64,000 nt of DNA from Streptomyces tuirus (GCA_018195615.1 JAGTPG010000001.1:310001-374000), one strand, 5' to 3'. Positions 1-10,041 are shown, counted from the first letter of the stretch. Made by a program: numbers and translations. Notes: generated by a model not told the origin, from the letters alone.

Positions 1-114
1 GAGGTCCTTGAGTGTGAAGTCGCAGCGCAGCGGCTGGAGTTCGGGCCCGGTGATCCAGTCCTGGTCCCGTACGGACAGGTCCCACACGTGGTGGTGGGCG
101 TCGACCACGGTCAT
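1..114 (-). CDS. Amidohydrolase, probable L-fuconolactonase (partial, N-terminus only)
   Basis: Only the first 38 codons are inside the window; the gene continues beyond base 1. The start MTVVDAHHHVWDLSVRDQDW carries the metal-binding H-x-H motif of the COG3618 amidohydrolase family (TIM-barrel lactonases). The ATG overlaps the stop of the upstream mutarotase gene by four bases, so it is translationally coupled to the sugar operon. From the operon context the likely reaction is hydrolysis of L-fucono-lactone to L-fuconate. The family call is from sequence; the substrate is inferred from neighbours, and a rhamnono- or galactono-lactonase is possible. Confidence 0.75.
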   Translation of the reverse strand, partial: MTVVDAHHHVWDLSVRDQDWITGPELQPLRCDFTLKDL

Positions 115-428
115 GACGGCAGCTCCCACACGACGGGCAGGCCTGCGTCCGCGCCCTCGCCCGAGTAGTCGTGCACGACGTCCAGCAGTTCGGCCATACG
201 GGCCTGCCAGGCGACGTTGACCGGCAGTTTCTCCAGTTCGGCGAGGAGGCGGGCGTAGTCCTCGCACTCCAGGAGGTGGAACAGGTCGGTGCCGCTGCGC
301 CAGATGGTCCAGGAGGTGGCGCCGGCGGCGCGGATGGCGTCGGTGAGTTCCGCGGGGACCTCGCGGTGGGCGGCCTCGTAGTCGGCTACGCGGTCCGCGC
401 GGACCTTGGTGTGCAGGGCGACTCTCAT
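111..428 (-). CDS. L-rhamnose/L-fucose mutarotase family protein
   Basis: A 105-residue protein starting MRVALHTKVRADRVADYEAA, the typical opening of the RhaM/COG3254 mutarotase family, which is about 105 residues long. The later segments FHLLECEDYARLL and NVAWQARMAELLD also fit the family. It would interconvert anomers of a 6-deoxy sugar so that the pyranose dehydrogenase receives the right one. It overlaps the aldo/keto reductase stop and the amidohydrolase start by four bases each. L-fucose is inferred from the L-fuconate dehydratase in the same operon; family homology alone would equally allow L-rhamnose. Confidence 0.82.
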   Translation of the reverse strand: MRVALHTKVRADRVADYEAAHREVPAELTDAIRAAGATSWTIWRSGTDLFHLLECEDYARLLAELEKLPVNVAWQARMAELLDVVHDYSGEGADAGLPVVWELPS

Positions 429-1423
429 GACGGCTCCTCGGACGTCGCCTCGGCCGGGACGGGGGCGTCGGCGGACAGCAGGTTTCTCGCGCGCAGCTCC
501 TGCCAGAACGCGTCGGGCACGTGGGCGGCGAACTGGTGGGCGCAGTCCCTGACTTCGTGCGCCGAGCGGGCGCCGACGAGGACGCTCGCGACGGCCGGGT
601 GGGCGGCGCAGAAGGCCAGGGCGGCGGCGCGCAGTGTGGTGCCGTGGCGGTGGGCGACGGACTTCAGCCGCAGGGCCCGCTCGACCAGTTCGGAGGGTGC
701 GGCGGTGTAGTTGTACCTGGCGCCGGGTTTCGGGTCGGCCAGCAGACCGGAGTTGAAGGCGCCGCCGATGACGACGGAGGTGCCGCGCTCGTGGGCGGTG
801 GGCAGCAGGTCGGTGAGGGCGCTCTGGTCGAGCAGGGTGTAGCGGCCGGCGCACAGCACCACGTCGACGTCGGTGTCGCGGACGAAACGGGTGAGCATCT
901 CCGCCTGGTTCATGCCGGCGCCGATCGCCCCGACCACGCCCTCGGAGCGGAGTTTCTCCAGCGCCGGGTAGCCCTCGCGGAAGGCCCACTCGGCGTGCTC
1001 GTCCGGGTCGTGGAGGTAGACGACGTCGACGCGGTCGAGGCCGAGCCGTTCGAGGCTGGCCTCCAGGGTGCGGCGTACGCCGTCGGCGCTGAAGTCCCAC
1101 ACGCGCCGGTGGGTGGCGGGCACGGCGAAGCCGCCCGCGAGGTCGTCGCCGGTGCCCTCGGAGGGCTCCAGCCGCCGGCCCACCTTGGTGGAGACGGTGT
1201 ACCGGTCGCGGGGGTGCTCGCGCAGGGCGGCGCCGAGGCGGCGTTCGGACAGGCCGAGTCCGTAGTGCGGGGCGGTGTCGAAGTAGCGGATGCCCCGCTG
1301 CCAGGCGGCCTCGACGGCCTCGTGGGCCTGGGCCTCACCGACCTCGGTGTACAGATTGCCGATGGCGGCGGCGCCGAAGGACAGGGCGCTGACCTGGACG
1401 CCGCTGCGGCCGAGGCGGTTCAC
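425..1423 (-). CDS. Aldo/keto reductase, probable L-fucose (D-threo-aldose) 1-dehydrogenase
   Basis: A 332-residue aldo/keto reductase. The GTG start at 1423 overlaps the SDR stop by four bases (GTGA) and gives the normal N-terminus [17 protein letters not shown]. The AKR catalytic tetrad is visible: Asp and Tyr in YFDTAPHYG, Lys in VSTKVGR, His in VVYLHDPDEH. The length and the motif FGAAAIGNLY match D-threo-aldose 1-dehydrogenases, which oxidise L-fucose to the lactone with NAD(P). It sits between an SDR and a mutarotase in a coupled operon, so it is inferred to be the first oxidative step. L-galactose or pyridoxal dehydrogenase homologues are the main alternatives. Confidence 0.82.
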   Translation of the reverse strand: MNRLGRSGVQVSALSFGAAAIGNLYTEVGEAQAHEAVEAAWQRGIRYFDTAPHYGLGLSERRLGAALREHPRDRYTVSTKVGRRLEPSEGTGDDLAGGFAVPATHRRVWDFSADGVRRTLEASLERLGLDRVDVVYLHDPDEHAEWAFREGYPALEKLRSEGVVGAIGAGMNQAEMLTRFVRDTDVDVVLCAGRYTLLDQSALTDLLPTAHERGTSVVIGGAFNSGLLADPKPGARYNYTAAPSELVERALRLKSVAHRHGTTLRAAALAFCAAHPAVASVLVGARSAHEVRDCAHQFAAHVPDAFWQELRARNLLSADAPVPAEATSEEPS

Positions 1424-2175
1424 CGGGCCGCCGGGCGCAGCCGCAGGCCCTGCATGCCGCCGTCGACGGCGAGCGAGGTGCCCGTGGTGGCGCCGGACAG
1501 CGGGCTCGCCAGGTAGGCGATGGCCCCCGCGACCTCGGCGGCGCCGACCAGGCGGCCGGTGGGCTGGCGGGCCTGAAGGGCGGCGCGTTCGGCGGCCGGG
1601 TCGGGTGCCGCGTCGAGGAGGCGGCCGACCCAGGGGGTGTCGACGGTGCCCGGGTTGACGCAGGTGACGCGGATGCCCTCGCGGACGTGGTCGGCGGCCA
1701 TGGCGAGGGTGAGGGAGTACACGGCGCCCTTGGTTGCGCTGTACAGGGCGCGCTGCGGGAGGCCGGCGGTGGCGGCGATGGAGCAGGTGTTGACGATCGC
1801 GGCGTGCGCGGAGGCGCGCAGGTGGGGCAGGCAGGCGCGGGCGGTGCGGACCATGCCGACGACGTTGACGTCGTAGACGCGGTGCCATTCGTCGTCGGGG
1901 TTGTCCTCGACGGTGCCCTGGGCGCCGATGCCCGCGTTGTTGACCAGGACGTCGAGCCCGCCGAGGTCGGTGACCGCGGCCGTCACGGCCTGGCGCACGG
2001 ACGCGTCGTCGGTGACGTCCGCGCGGTAGGCGAGCAGTGGCTTGTCGACCGACGACGGGTCCAGGTCGAGGACGGCGACCTGGGCGCCGCGCTCGGCCAG
2101 GAGGTCGGCGGTGGCCCGGCCGATACCGGAGGCGCCGCCCGTCACCAGGGCTTTGATGCCCTCGAAGTCGCTCAT
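1420..2175 (-). CDS. SDR oxidoreductase, probable 2-keto-3-deoxy-L-fuconate dehydrogenase
   Basis: A 251-residue classical short-chain dehydrogenase. It has the Rossmann motif TGGASGIG near residue 13, NNAG near residue 87, catalytic Ser and YxxxK in the YSATKGA region, and the C-terminal substrate loop PGTVDTPW. The start overlaps the dehydratase stop (ATGA) and the stop overlaps the AKR start (GTGA). In the non-phosphorylative L-fucose pathway an SDR oxidises 2-keto-3-deoxy-L-fuconate to the diketo acid; that role is inferred from position beside L-fuconate dehydratase. It could alternatively oxidise the free sugar. Confidence 0.8.
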   Translation of the reverse strand: MSDFEGIKALVTGGASGIGRATADLLAERGAQVAVLDLDPSSVDKPLLAYRADVTDDASVRQAVTAAVTDLGGLDVLVNNAGIGAQGTVEDNPDDEWHRVYDVNVVGMVRTARACLPHLRASAHAAIVNTCSIAATAGLPQRALYSATKGAVYSLTLAMAADHVREGIRVTCVNPGTVDTPWVGRLLDAAPDPAAERAALQARQPTGRLVGAAEVAGAIAYLASPLSGATTGTSLAVDGGMQGLRLRPAAR

Positions 2176-3511
2176 GCAGCCTGACCCTTCTTCCGCTCGT
2201 CGAGGTCGGCGGCCCAGAACTCGCCGCCCGGGTAGGTGTAGCGCGCCAGCGACTCGGGCCGCATGGCGGCCGAGAAGCCCGGCGCGGTGGGTGCCGTGTA
2301 ATGACCTTCGCGGATCACCACCGGGTCGAGGAAGTGGTCGTGCAGATGATCGACGTATTCGATGACCCGGTCCTCGGTGGTTCCGGACAGCGCCACGTAG
2401 TCGAACATCGACAGGTGCTGGACGAGTTCGCACAGGCCGACACCGCCCGCGTGCGGGCAGACCGGCACGCCGAACTTGGCCGCGAGCAGCAGGATCGCGA
2501 GGTTCTCGGGACGCCGCCGACGCGGGCCGCGTCGATCTGGACGACGTCGAGCGCGCCGGCCTGGAGGAGCTGTTTGAAGACGATGCGGTTGTGCACGTGC
2601 TCACCGGTGGCCACCTTCACGGGGCGACGGCCCGGCGGATCGCCGCGTGCCCGAGGATGTCGTCGGGGCTGGTCGGTTCCTCGATCCAGTACGGGTCGAA
2701 CGCGGCGAGGGCCTTGGTCCAGCGGATCGCCTCGTCGACGTCCCAGCGCTGGTTGGCGTCGACGGCCATGCGGATGTCCGGGCCGATGACGGACCGGGCC
2801 ACACGGCAGCGGCGGATGTCGTCGTCGAGGTCGGCGCCGACCTTGAGCTTGATCTGCCGGAAGCCGTCGGCGACCGCCCGGCCGCGAGCCGGGTGAGCTT
2901 GTCGTCGTCGTAGCCGAGCCAGCCGGGTGAGGTGGTGTACGCGGGGTAGCCGCGCTCCAGGAGCCGGGCCGTGCGTTCCTCGGCGCCCTGCCTGGCGCGC
3001 CGCAGGAGGGTCAGGGCCTCCTCGGGGTGAGGGCGTCGGTGAGGTAGCGGAAGTCGATCTGGCGCACCAGCCACTCGGGCTCGGCCTCGGCGAGCAGCCG
3101 CCACAGGGGCAGCCCGGCGCGCTTGGCGGCCAGGTCCCAGACGGCGTTGACGACCGCGCCGATCGCCATGTGCATCACGCCCTTCTCGGGCCCGAGCCAG
3201 CGCAGTTGGCTGTCGCCGATCAGGTCGCGGTTCAGGGTGGACGGGTCGGCGCACAGGTCGTCCACGGAGCGGCCGAGCAAGTGCCCGCGCAGCGCCTCGA
3301 TCGCGGCGACCTGCACCTCGTTGCCCCGCCCGATGGTGAAGGCGAACCCGTGTCCTTCGTGGCCGTCGGCCGCGTCCGTGCGCAGGACGACGTAGGCCGC
3401 CGAGTAGTCGGGGTCCGGGTTCATCGCGTCGGAGCCGTCGAGCTCGCGCGAGGTGGGGAAGCGGATGTCGTGGGTGTCGACCGCGGTGATGCGGGCGGGC
3501 GTCGGGGACAC
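2172..3511 (-). CDS. L-fuconate dehydratase (enolase superfamily), four apparent frameshifts
   Basis: Reading across four breaks (near 3032, 2882, 2630 and 2512) gives a 447-residue enolase-superfamily protein, the usual length for L-fuconate dehydratase. Visible residues are the KLKVG motif, metal ligands in DANQRWD and [15 protein letters not shown], and the catalytic-His segment [16 protein letters not shown], which closely resembles FucD/ENOSF1. It removes water from L-fuconate to give 2-keto-3-deoxy-L-fuconate. Each break is repaired by adding one C (or G) to a short run, so a consensus error is far likelier than a pseudogene. GTG start at 3511 with GAAAGG upstream. It lies 35 bases after the permease and is coupled to the SDR. 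Confidence 0.85.
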
Positions 3512-3546
3512 AGGGGGCCTTTCGAGTCGGTTGCGGAGGCGGCGGG

Positions 3547-4574
3547 TCAGTCCTGGGCGCGGCCCGTGGTGACCCGGGCGATCATGAGCGCGACCAGGAT
3601 GATCCCGCCGTAGATGGCCTGGATCCAGAACGACGGCACCTGCGCGAGGGTGAGCAGGTTCTGCACCACCCCAGAAGGAGTACGCCGGTCAGGGCGCCGA
3701 ACATGGTGCCCTTGCCGCCGTCGAGGGCGATGCCGCCGATCACCGCGGCCGCGAACACCGTGAAGATCATGTTCTGGCCCTGGTTGGCGCTGATCGCGCC
3801 GACGTACCCGGTCTGCATGATGCCGCCGACCGCGGCGAGGACGCCCGCCACGACGAACACGCCGAGCATGACGCGCTCCACCCGGATGCCCGCCGCCCGG
3901 GCCGCGTCCGCGTTGCCGCCGATGGCGTACAGGGCGCGGCCGACCCGGTGGTACTTCAGGACCAGCCCGGCGACCGCGAAGGCGAGGGCGGCGAGCCACA
4001 CCGACAGCGGGACGCCGATGAAGGTGGTGGTCGCCAGCGAGTAGAAGCTGTCGGGCATCCCGAACAGCGTCTTGCCCTTGGTCGCGCCGACCAGCAGGCC
4101 GCGCAGCACGATCAGCATCGCGAGCGTCACGATGAACGCGTTGAGCTTGAACTTCACCACCAGGATGCCGTTGAAGGCACCGACGGCCGCGCCCGCGACG
4201 AGGACGGCCGACAACGCGAGCACGGCGGGGAGTTCGGTGCCCCAGCCGGACTGGGCGGCGGGCAGCACGAGCAGCGCGCCCACGGCGGGCGCGATACCGA
4301 CGACCGATTCCAGGGACAGGTCGAACTTGCCGGTGATCAGCACGAGCGACTCGGCGAGCACGACCATGGCGAGGGCGGCGGAGGCGCCGAGGATGGAGAC
4401 GATGTTGCGCTCGGTGAGGAACGAGTCGTTGACCACCGCGCCGAGCACCAGCAGCAGCAACAGGGCGGGGACGAGGGCGAGTTCGCGGGCGCGGCGGAGC
4501 AGGACGGCCTTGGCGGCGCGCGGGTCGGCGGCGCGCGCGGGCGCGAGCGGCGGGGCCGTCTTGGTCTCAGCCAT
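3547..4574 (-). CDS. Sugar ABC transporter permease (RbsC/BPD_transp_2 type), one apparent frameshift
   Basis: About 342 residues after repairing one missing G near 3672. Multiple hydrophobic segments include [17 protein letters not shown] and [16 protein letters not shown], and the motif [15 protein letters not shown] is typical of RbsC/AraH-type carbohydrate permeases. It forms the membrane channel with the ATPase just upstream, whose stop overlaps this start by eight bases. ATG at 4574 is preceded by GAAGGAG. The C-terminus TTGRAQD is recovered only in the shifted frame. The substrate is inferred to be L-fucose (or another 6-deoxyhexose) from the catabolic genes that follow. Confidence 0.88.
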
Positions 4575-6065
4575 GGTCCACTCCTTCGATGGAGGCGATG
4601 AGCTCGTGGTCGCGCCAGCCCGCCGGGTGCTCGGCGACGACACGGCCGTGGAAGAGGACGAGGACCCGGTCGCAGCGCCTGAGGTCGTCGAGTTCGTCGG
4701 AGACGACGAGTACGGCGGTGCCGTCCTCGCGGGCGCTGTCCACGCGGGCGAGCAGGGACTCCTTGGACTTCACGTCGACGCCCGCGGTGGGGTTGACGAG
4801 GACGAGGAGCTGAGGGTCGGAGGCGAGGGCCCGGGCCATGACGACCTTCTGGGCGTTGCCGCCGGACAGGTCCGAGACGGGCTGGTCGGGTCCCGCGGCG
4901 TGGATGTCGAGGCGTTCGATCAGCGCGGTCGCGACACCGCGCTTGCGGTCGGTGCCGACGAAGCCGAGACGGCCGAGCCGGTCCAGGACGCTGAGGGTGG
5001 CGTTGTCACCGATGGACATGCCGAAGACCAGGCCCTGCTCGTGCCGGTCGCGAGGGACGAAGCCCACGCCGGCCTCGAGTGCCTTGCGGACGTCGCCGAA
5101 CGGGAGACGCCGTCCGTCCAGCCGGGCCGTCCCACCGGTCGGTGAGTGCAGTCCGGTGAACGTCTCGGCCAGTTCGATCTTGCCACTGGCGCTGGATCCG
5201 GCGAGTCCGACGACCTCGCCGCGGCGGACGGTGAGGTCGATGGCCTCATACGCCGGTGAGGTGAGGCCCCGGGCTTCGAGGAGGACGGGGGCGCCGTGGT
5301 CGACGTCCCCGGGGTCCACGGCCTGCTCGGCGAGAACCTCGACGGACTCCCCCGCCATGGCCTCCACCAGCGCCCGGCGGGGCAGGTCGGCGACCGGCGC
5401 GGTGGTGATCCAGCGGGCGTCCCGCAGGACCGTGACGGTCTGGCAGACCTCGTACACCTCCTGGAGGTGGTGCGAGATGAACAGGAAGGTGACGCCGGAG
5501 TCCTGAAGGGCCCGCATGCGGCTGAACAGCCGCTCGATCTCCCGGTTGTCGAGCTGCGCGGTGGGCTCGTCCAGGATGATGAAGCGGGCCCCGAAGCTCA
5601 GCGCCCGGGCGATCTCCACCATCTGCCGGTCCTCGACCTTGAGGTCCGCGGTGCGGGCGTCGGGGTCGACACGCACGTCCCAGGTGTCGAGGAGCCGGGC
5701 CGCCTCGGCCTTCAGGCGGCGCCAGCTGATGAAGCCCCGCTGAAGCGGCTGCCTGTTGATGAACAAGTTCTCGGCGACGGTCAGATCGGGGACGACCGTC
5801 GGGTGCTGGTAGACGCAGGCGACCTTGCGGCGCCAGGCGTCGCGGTCGGTGAGCGGGGGCGCGGGGTCGCCGTCGAAGCGGACGGTGCCCTCCTCGGGTG
5901 CTTCCAGGCCGGTGAGGATCCTGACGAGCGTCGACTTGCCGGCGCCGTTGCGGCCGACGAGGGCGTGGGACTCACCCGGCAGGACGGTCAGTCGCCCGTC
6001 GGCGAGGGCGGTGGTGGGCCGTACCGCTTGACGACGCCCCGCGCTTCAGCCAGTGGGGTGCTCAT
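4567..6065 (-). CDS. Sugar ABC transporter ATP-binding protein (RbsA type, two ABC domains), one apparent frameshift
   Basis: 499 residues once a missing C near 6020 is restored. Start MSTPLAEARGVVKRYGP, first Walker A GRNGAGKST near residue 43, Walker B IILDEPTAQLD, then a second ABC domain with the family's degenerate Walker A (GSSASGKIE) and a good signature LSGGNAQKVVMARALA. This tandem arrangement is diagnostic of RbsA/MglA-like monosaccharide importers. The ATG overlaps the binding-protein stop by four bases and the stop overlaps the permease start, so binding protein, ATPase and permease form one transcript. It energises uptake, probably of L-fucose. Confidence 0.9.
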
Positions 6066-7134
6066 TTGACCGTGTTGCCCCAGAGCTCGGGGTCGTCGAC
6101 GTTGTCCTTGGTCACCAGCGGCGCGGGCAGCTGGTCCTCCAGGATGCCGCTGGGCAGCTTCACGATCGTCGAGTCGTGGTCCGTGGGGCCCGGCTTGAAC
6201 GTCTTCCCCTGCATCGCCGCCTTGATGTAGTACATGCCGTACTTGGCGTAGGCGTCGGCGGGCTGGGAGACGGTCGCGTCGATCTCGCCCTTGCGGATCG
6301 CGTCGAACTCCTGCGGGATGCCGTCGTTGGAGACGATCGTGATGTGGCCCTTCTGTCCGGCCTTCTTCAGCATCCCCTTGGACTTGAGGGTCTGGAGGGT
6401 GGGCGCGAGGTAGACGCCGCCCGCCTGCATGTAGATGCCCTTGATGTCGGGGTTGGCGTTGAGGAGCGTGTCGAGCTTGGAGGCCGCCGTGTCGGACTCC
6501 CACTTGGCGGGGATCTCCAGGACCTTCAGCTTCGGGAAGTTCTTCTTCACGCAGGCGCGGAACGCCTCGGAGCGGTCCCGGCCGTTGACCGAGGCCAGGT
6601 CGCCCATGATCTGGACGACCTTGCCGGAGCTGATGTGCTCGCCGAGGTACTGGCAGGCCTTCTCGCCGTACGCCACGTTGTTCGCCCGGACCACCATCGC
6701 GACCTTGCCCTTGTCGGGCGCCACGTCCACGGCGACGACCGGCACGCCCTTGCGCTCGGCCTGGTCGAGGCCCGCCTCGATGGCGGCGCTGTCCAGCGGG
6801 GCGACGACCAGGCCCTTGACGCCCTGGTTGAGCTGGTTGTTGATGTCGGTGATCTGCTGCGAGGGTCGCTGTTGGAGTTGACGGTCTTCATCGCGTCCAC
6901 GCCCTCGGACTTCGCCATCTTGGGCACGTAGTCGTTGTACGACTGCCAGAACGGCGAGGTCAGCAGGGGCAGGACGACCCCGACCTTGCCGCTGCCGCCG
7001 CCACCGCCCGCGCCGGAGGCGCCGGTGTCCTTGGTACTGCCGCACGCGGCGAGCACGAGACAGGCACCGGCGGTCAGGGCCACCGCGCCGAGGATCCGTG
7101 ATGTGTTCCGCTTCCGCACTGTGCTTCCGGGCAT
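6062..7134 (-). CDS. Sugar ABC transporter substrate-binding lipoprotein, one apparent frameshift
   Basis: 357 residues after restoring one C near 6865. The start at 7134 is chosen over an ATG five codons upstream because GGGAG lies 8 bases before it. It has a lipoprotein signal with lipobox LAAC (ACLVLAACGS), a glycine-rich linker, then a type-I periplasmic binding fold (VGVVLPLLTSPFWQSYNDYV, QGVKGLVVAPLDSAAIE, ITIVSNDGIPQEF) like RbsB. It is the first gene of the fucose operon, so it would set substrate choice outside the membrane. The promoter region is shared with the divergent GntR gene and holds two TGGTC-type operator candidates. Confidence 0.88.
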
Positions 7135-7178
7135 CTCAGGGGCTCCCATCGACCGGTGTTCCAGCAGATGCCCGCATA

Positions 7179-7193
7179 CTTATCAGACCACTC
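7179..7193 (-). promoter_or_regulatory. Candidate GntR operator near the fucose operon promoter
   Basis: On the minus strand this reads AGTGGTCTGATAAG, an imperfect copy of the AGTGGTC half-site seen in the perfect palindrome about 55 bases away. It lies about 50 bases upstream of the binding-protein start, where a repressor could block the operon promoter. Binding by the adjacent GntR protein is inference. Confidence 0.5.
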
Positions 7194-7241
7194 CCTCGCC
7201 AGAACACCCCGTGACGCCACATTTTCGCGTCCCGGGCTCGT

Positions 7242-7256
7242 AGTGGTCCGACCACT
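7242..7256. promoter_or_regulatory. Candidate GntR/FadR-type operator (perfect palindrome)
   Basis: AGTGGTC-C-GACCACT is a perfect 7+1+7 inverted repeat. Its core TGGTCnGACCA is the classic operator form of the FadR branch of GntR regulators. It sits 45 bases before the GTG of the adjacent GntR/FCD gene, so autoregulation is likely. Confidence 0.65.
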
Positions 7257-7300
7257 CTGCTGGTTAGACTGCGCCGGAGCGCTGTGATCGGAGGAATGGC

Positions 7301-8004
7301 GTGGACGAGGAGACAGCCCCGCAGAAGGGCACCGTGACGCAGCGCGCCATCGAGCGGATCAAGGCGATGATCGCCGAAGGCAGCCTGGAGCCGGGCCAGC
7401 GGCTGCCGACCGAACGGGACCTGGCCGCCCAGCTCGGCATCTCCCGCAGCTCGATGCGGGAGGCGATCCGCGCGCTCACCGTGCTGGGCGTGCTCGAGGC
7501 CCGGCACGGCTCGGGCATCTACGTGACGCTGCTGGAGGCCGGCGACCTGCTGGAGACGTTCGGCGTGGTGGCGGACCTGTCGCGCGGTCCGCGCCTGGTG
7601 GAGTTGCTGGAGGTACGGCGGATCCTGGAGTCGACGGCGACGGCACTGGCCGCCGCCCGCATCACCGGGGACCAGCTGGCCGAGGTCGAGAAGCACCTCG
7701 CGGCGATGAACGCCACGGATGATCCGGAGGAGATCCTCGCCCACGACCTGGCCTTCCACCGCGAGATCGCGGCGGCCGCGGGCAACGAGACCATGGCCGC
7801 GATCCTGGAGGGCCTGTCGTCGAGGACGTTCCGGGCCCGGGTCTGGCGCGGCTTCCAGGAGGAGGGCGCCTTCGCACGCACCCGCCGCGAACACGCCGCG
7901 ATCCACCGCGCCCTGGCCGCACACGACCCGGAGGCGGCCCGTGCGGCGGCGGCCGCGCACGTGGGCGAGGTGGAGGAGTGGCTGCGGTCCCAGCTCGGCC
8001 CTGA
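7301..8004 (+). CDS. GntR/FCD-family transcriptional regulator of the fucose operon
   Basis: GTG start at 7301 with GGAGGA upstream. N-terminal winged helix (ERIKAMIAEGSLEPGQRLPT, then LGISRSSMREAIRAL) followed by an FCD ligand domain with its metal-type residues (DLAFHREIAAAAGNE, REHAAIHRAL, AAAHVGEVEEWL). As given, the frame runs on into the esterase. A TGA at 8002-8004 becomes the stop if one C is restored in the run just before it (LGP-stop), giving 234 residues, normal for the family. Divergent to the sugar operon and flanked by matching operators, so it probably represses it until a pathway intermediate binds. Confidence 0.85.
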
Positions 8005-8050
8005 GAAGTCGTTCGCGCGGCGGTGGGATGCTGTGGAAGGCTTCCGGGGC

Positions 8051-9576
8051 ATGGGGGACGAGTCGTGGGCAGGGCCGCAGTTCCGGACGACCAGCGGCCC
8101 GGTACGCGGTCGGCCGCGGTCCGACGGTGTCGTGGCCGTCCTCGGCGTCCCGTACGCCGCCCCGCCCTTCGGCCCCGACCGCTTCCGCGCGCCGCGGTCC
8201 GCGCCCGGCTGGAGCGCGTCGCGCGACTGCACGAGGTTCGGGCCCATCGCGCCGCAGTCGGCGGAACTGCCCGGTTCACCGGTGTGGCGCCCTGGGGACG
8301 AGGACGTTCTCACCCTCAACGTGTGGGTACCGCGGCGCACCGCCGGGCCGCTGCCCGTGCTGTTCTGGATCCACGGCGGCGCGTACACCTTCGGCTCCTC
8401 CGCCCAGCCCGACTTCGACGGCACGGCACTCGCCCGTGCCGGGGTGGTCGTGGTCGGCTGCAACTACCGGCTCGGCTTCGAGGGCTTCGGCCATGTGCCG
8501 GGATTCCCGACAACCGGGGGCTGCTCGACCAGGCGGCCGCACTGCGCTGGGTCCGGGAGAACATCGCCTCGTTCGGCGGCGATCCCGGCAACGTCACGGT
8601 CGCCGGCCACTCCGCCGGCGCGGGATCGGTGGCCTGTCTGATGGCCATGGAGCAGGCGCGAGGACTGTTCCGCAGGGCCATCGCCCACAGCGTTCCGCAC
8701 GCCTTCTTCACCCTCGAGGTCGCCGCGGCGATCACGGCCCGGATCGCGGCCGAGGCGGGGGTCGCCCCGAGCGGGGACGGCCTGCTCTCCGCCGCGCCGC
8801 AGGACCTGGTGGCCGCCTCCGACAAGGTCGCCGGGCAGTGCGTCGACGACCCGGTGACCGCGCTCCAGGCCTACGACCCGGTCGTGTTCCAGCCCGTCGT
8901 CGACGGCGACGTGCTGCCCGTGGATCCGCTGTCCGAGCCGGCCGCCGGCACCTCCCGGGACGTCGACCTGCTGGTGTGCCACACCCTGGAGGAGTACTGG
9001 TTCCTGCACGAGGTCGGAGGCGTGCGGGAGGTCGCCTCGGAGCGGGAACTCGCGGAGTTCGCCGAGTCCCTCGGGGTCCCCGCCCGGCTGCTCGCCGGAT
9101 ACCGTGCGCTGATGCCGGGCGCTCCGGTGCTCGACCGCTACCTCGCGCTCTTCGGCGACGCGCGGTTCGGCGAGTGCGGCAGCCGTCTCGCCGAACACCA
9201 CGCGAGGGCGGGCGGCCGGGCGTATCTGTCCCGTTTCGCCCGCAGGCGGGTCACTCCGGGCGGTGAGGCCAGGCCCTGGCACACCGCCGACATCCCGTTC
9301 GCCTTCGGCAACCTGGACGCGGACGGCGCCGCGTTCCTCATCGGAGGCGTTCCCGAGGAACAGGACCGGGCGCTGTCCCGGCGCATGCTCGGCGCCTGGG
9401 CCGGCTTCGCCGCCGGCGGTGACCCGGGCTGGCCCCCGGTCACCGCCGACGCCACGCCCGTGCGGGTGTGGGACGTTCCGGACGACCACCTGGCCGACGA
9501 CGCCACCTCCGACGTACGCGCGCTGTGGCGAGGCGTCCCCTACGACCTCATGCGGCTCCTGGAACGGGCTACTTGA
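8051..9576 (+). CDS. Type-B carboxylesterase, one apparent frameshift
   Basis: About 508 residues after restoring one C near 8507. Start MGDESWAGPQFRTTSGPVRG is followed by the type-B esterase segment VPYAAPPFGPDRFRAP, the oxyanion loop HGGAYTFGS, the nucleophile elbow GHSAGAGS, a Glu in TLEEYW and a His in PWHTADIPFAFGN. No signal peptide is seen, so it is probably cytoplasmic. The upstream frame is open into the GntR gene, but separate genes are more likely. The 3' end overlaps the convergent AhpD-like gene by 8 bases. The natural ester is unknown; deacetylation of imported sugars is possible but unsupported. Confidence 0.82.
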
Positions 9577-10041
9577 ACTGGCCGGGCTGGTAGTCGCCCG
9601 CGGGCTGCTGGAGGATGACGTTCAGCCGGTTCGCGGTGTTCATGAAGGCGATCAGGGTCACCAACGCGACGAGCTGGTCCTCGTCGTAGTGCTTGGCGGC
9701 CCGCTCCCACACCTCGTCCGGGACCCCGCCCGCCCCGTCCGCGATACGGGTGCCCTGCTCGGCCAGCTCCAGCGCGGCGCGCTCGGCCTCGGTGAAGACC
9801 GTGGCCTCCCGCCACCCCGCGACCAGGTGAAGACGTACGGCGGACTCCCCCGCGGCTGTGGCGTCCTTGGTGTGCATGTCGATGCAGACCGCGCACCCGT
9901 TGATCTGGCTCACGCGGAGCGAGACCAGTTCCCGCGTGGCGGCCGGCAGCGGTGATTCCACCACCAGCTGCCCCACGGAGGTGAACCGCTTGATGAGCTT
10001 GGCCGCACTCGGAGGGCGAAGACGTCCAGACGCGCGCTCAT
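9569..10041 (-). CDS. Carboxymuconolactone decarboxylase/AhpD-like protein, one apparent frameshift
   Basis: About 157 residues if one C is restored near 10016, which joins the ATG at 10041 (AGAGGAG upstream, MSARLDVFAL) to the main frame. The active-site motif CAVCIDMHTKDA is the CxxC-x3-H signature of AhpD/CMD proteins. These are usually thiol-dependent peroxide or radical-stress proteins. Convergent with the esterase and 108 bases from the end of the mannosidase gene, with its own ribosome site, so probably independent of both. Confidence 0.8.

Noticed and set aside
2172..3511. L-fuconate dehydratase pseudogene
   Set aside because: Four breaks would suggest decay, but all active-site residues are intact and each break is one missing C in a short run.
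7301..8641. A single GntR-carboxylesterase fusion protein
   Set aside because: One C restored before 8002 yields a stop at the normal end of the regulator, and the esterase has its own start; the fusion fits the general error pattern.
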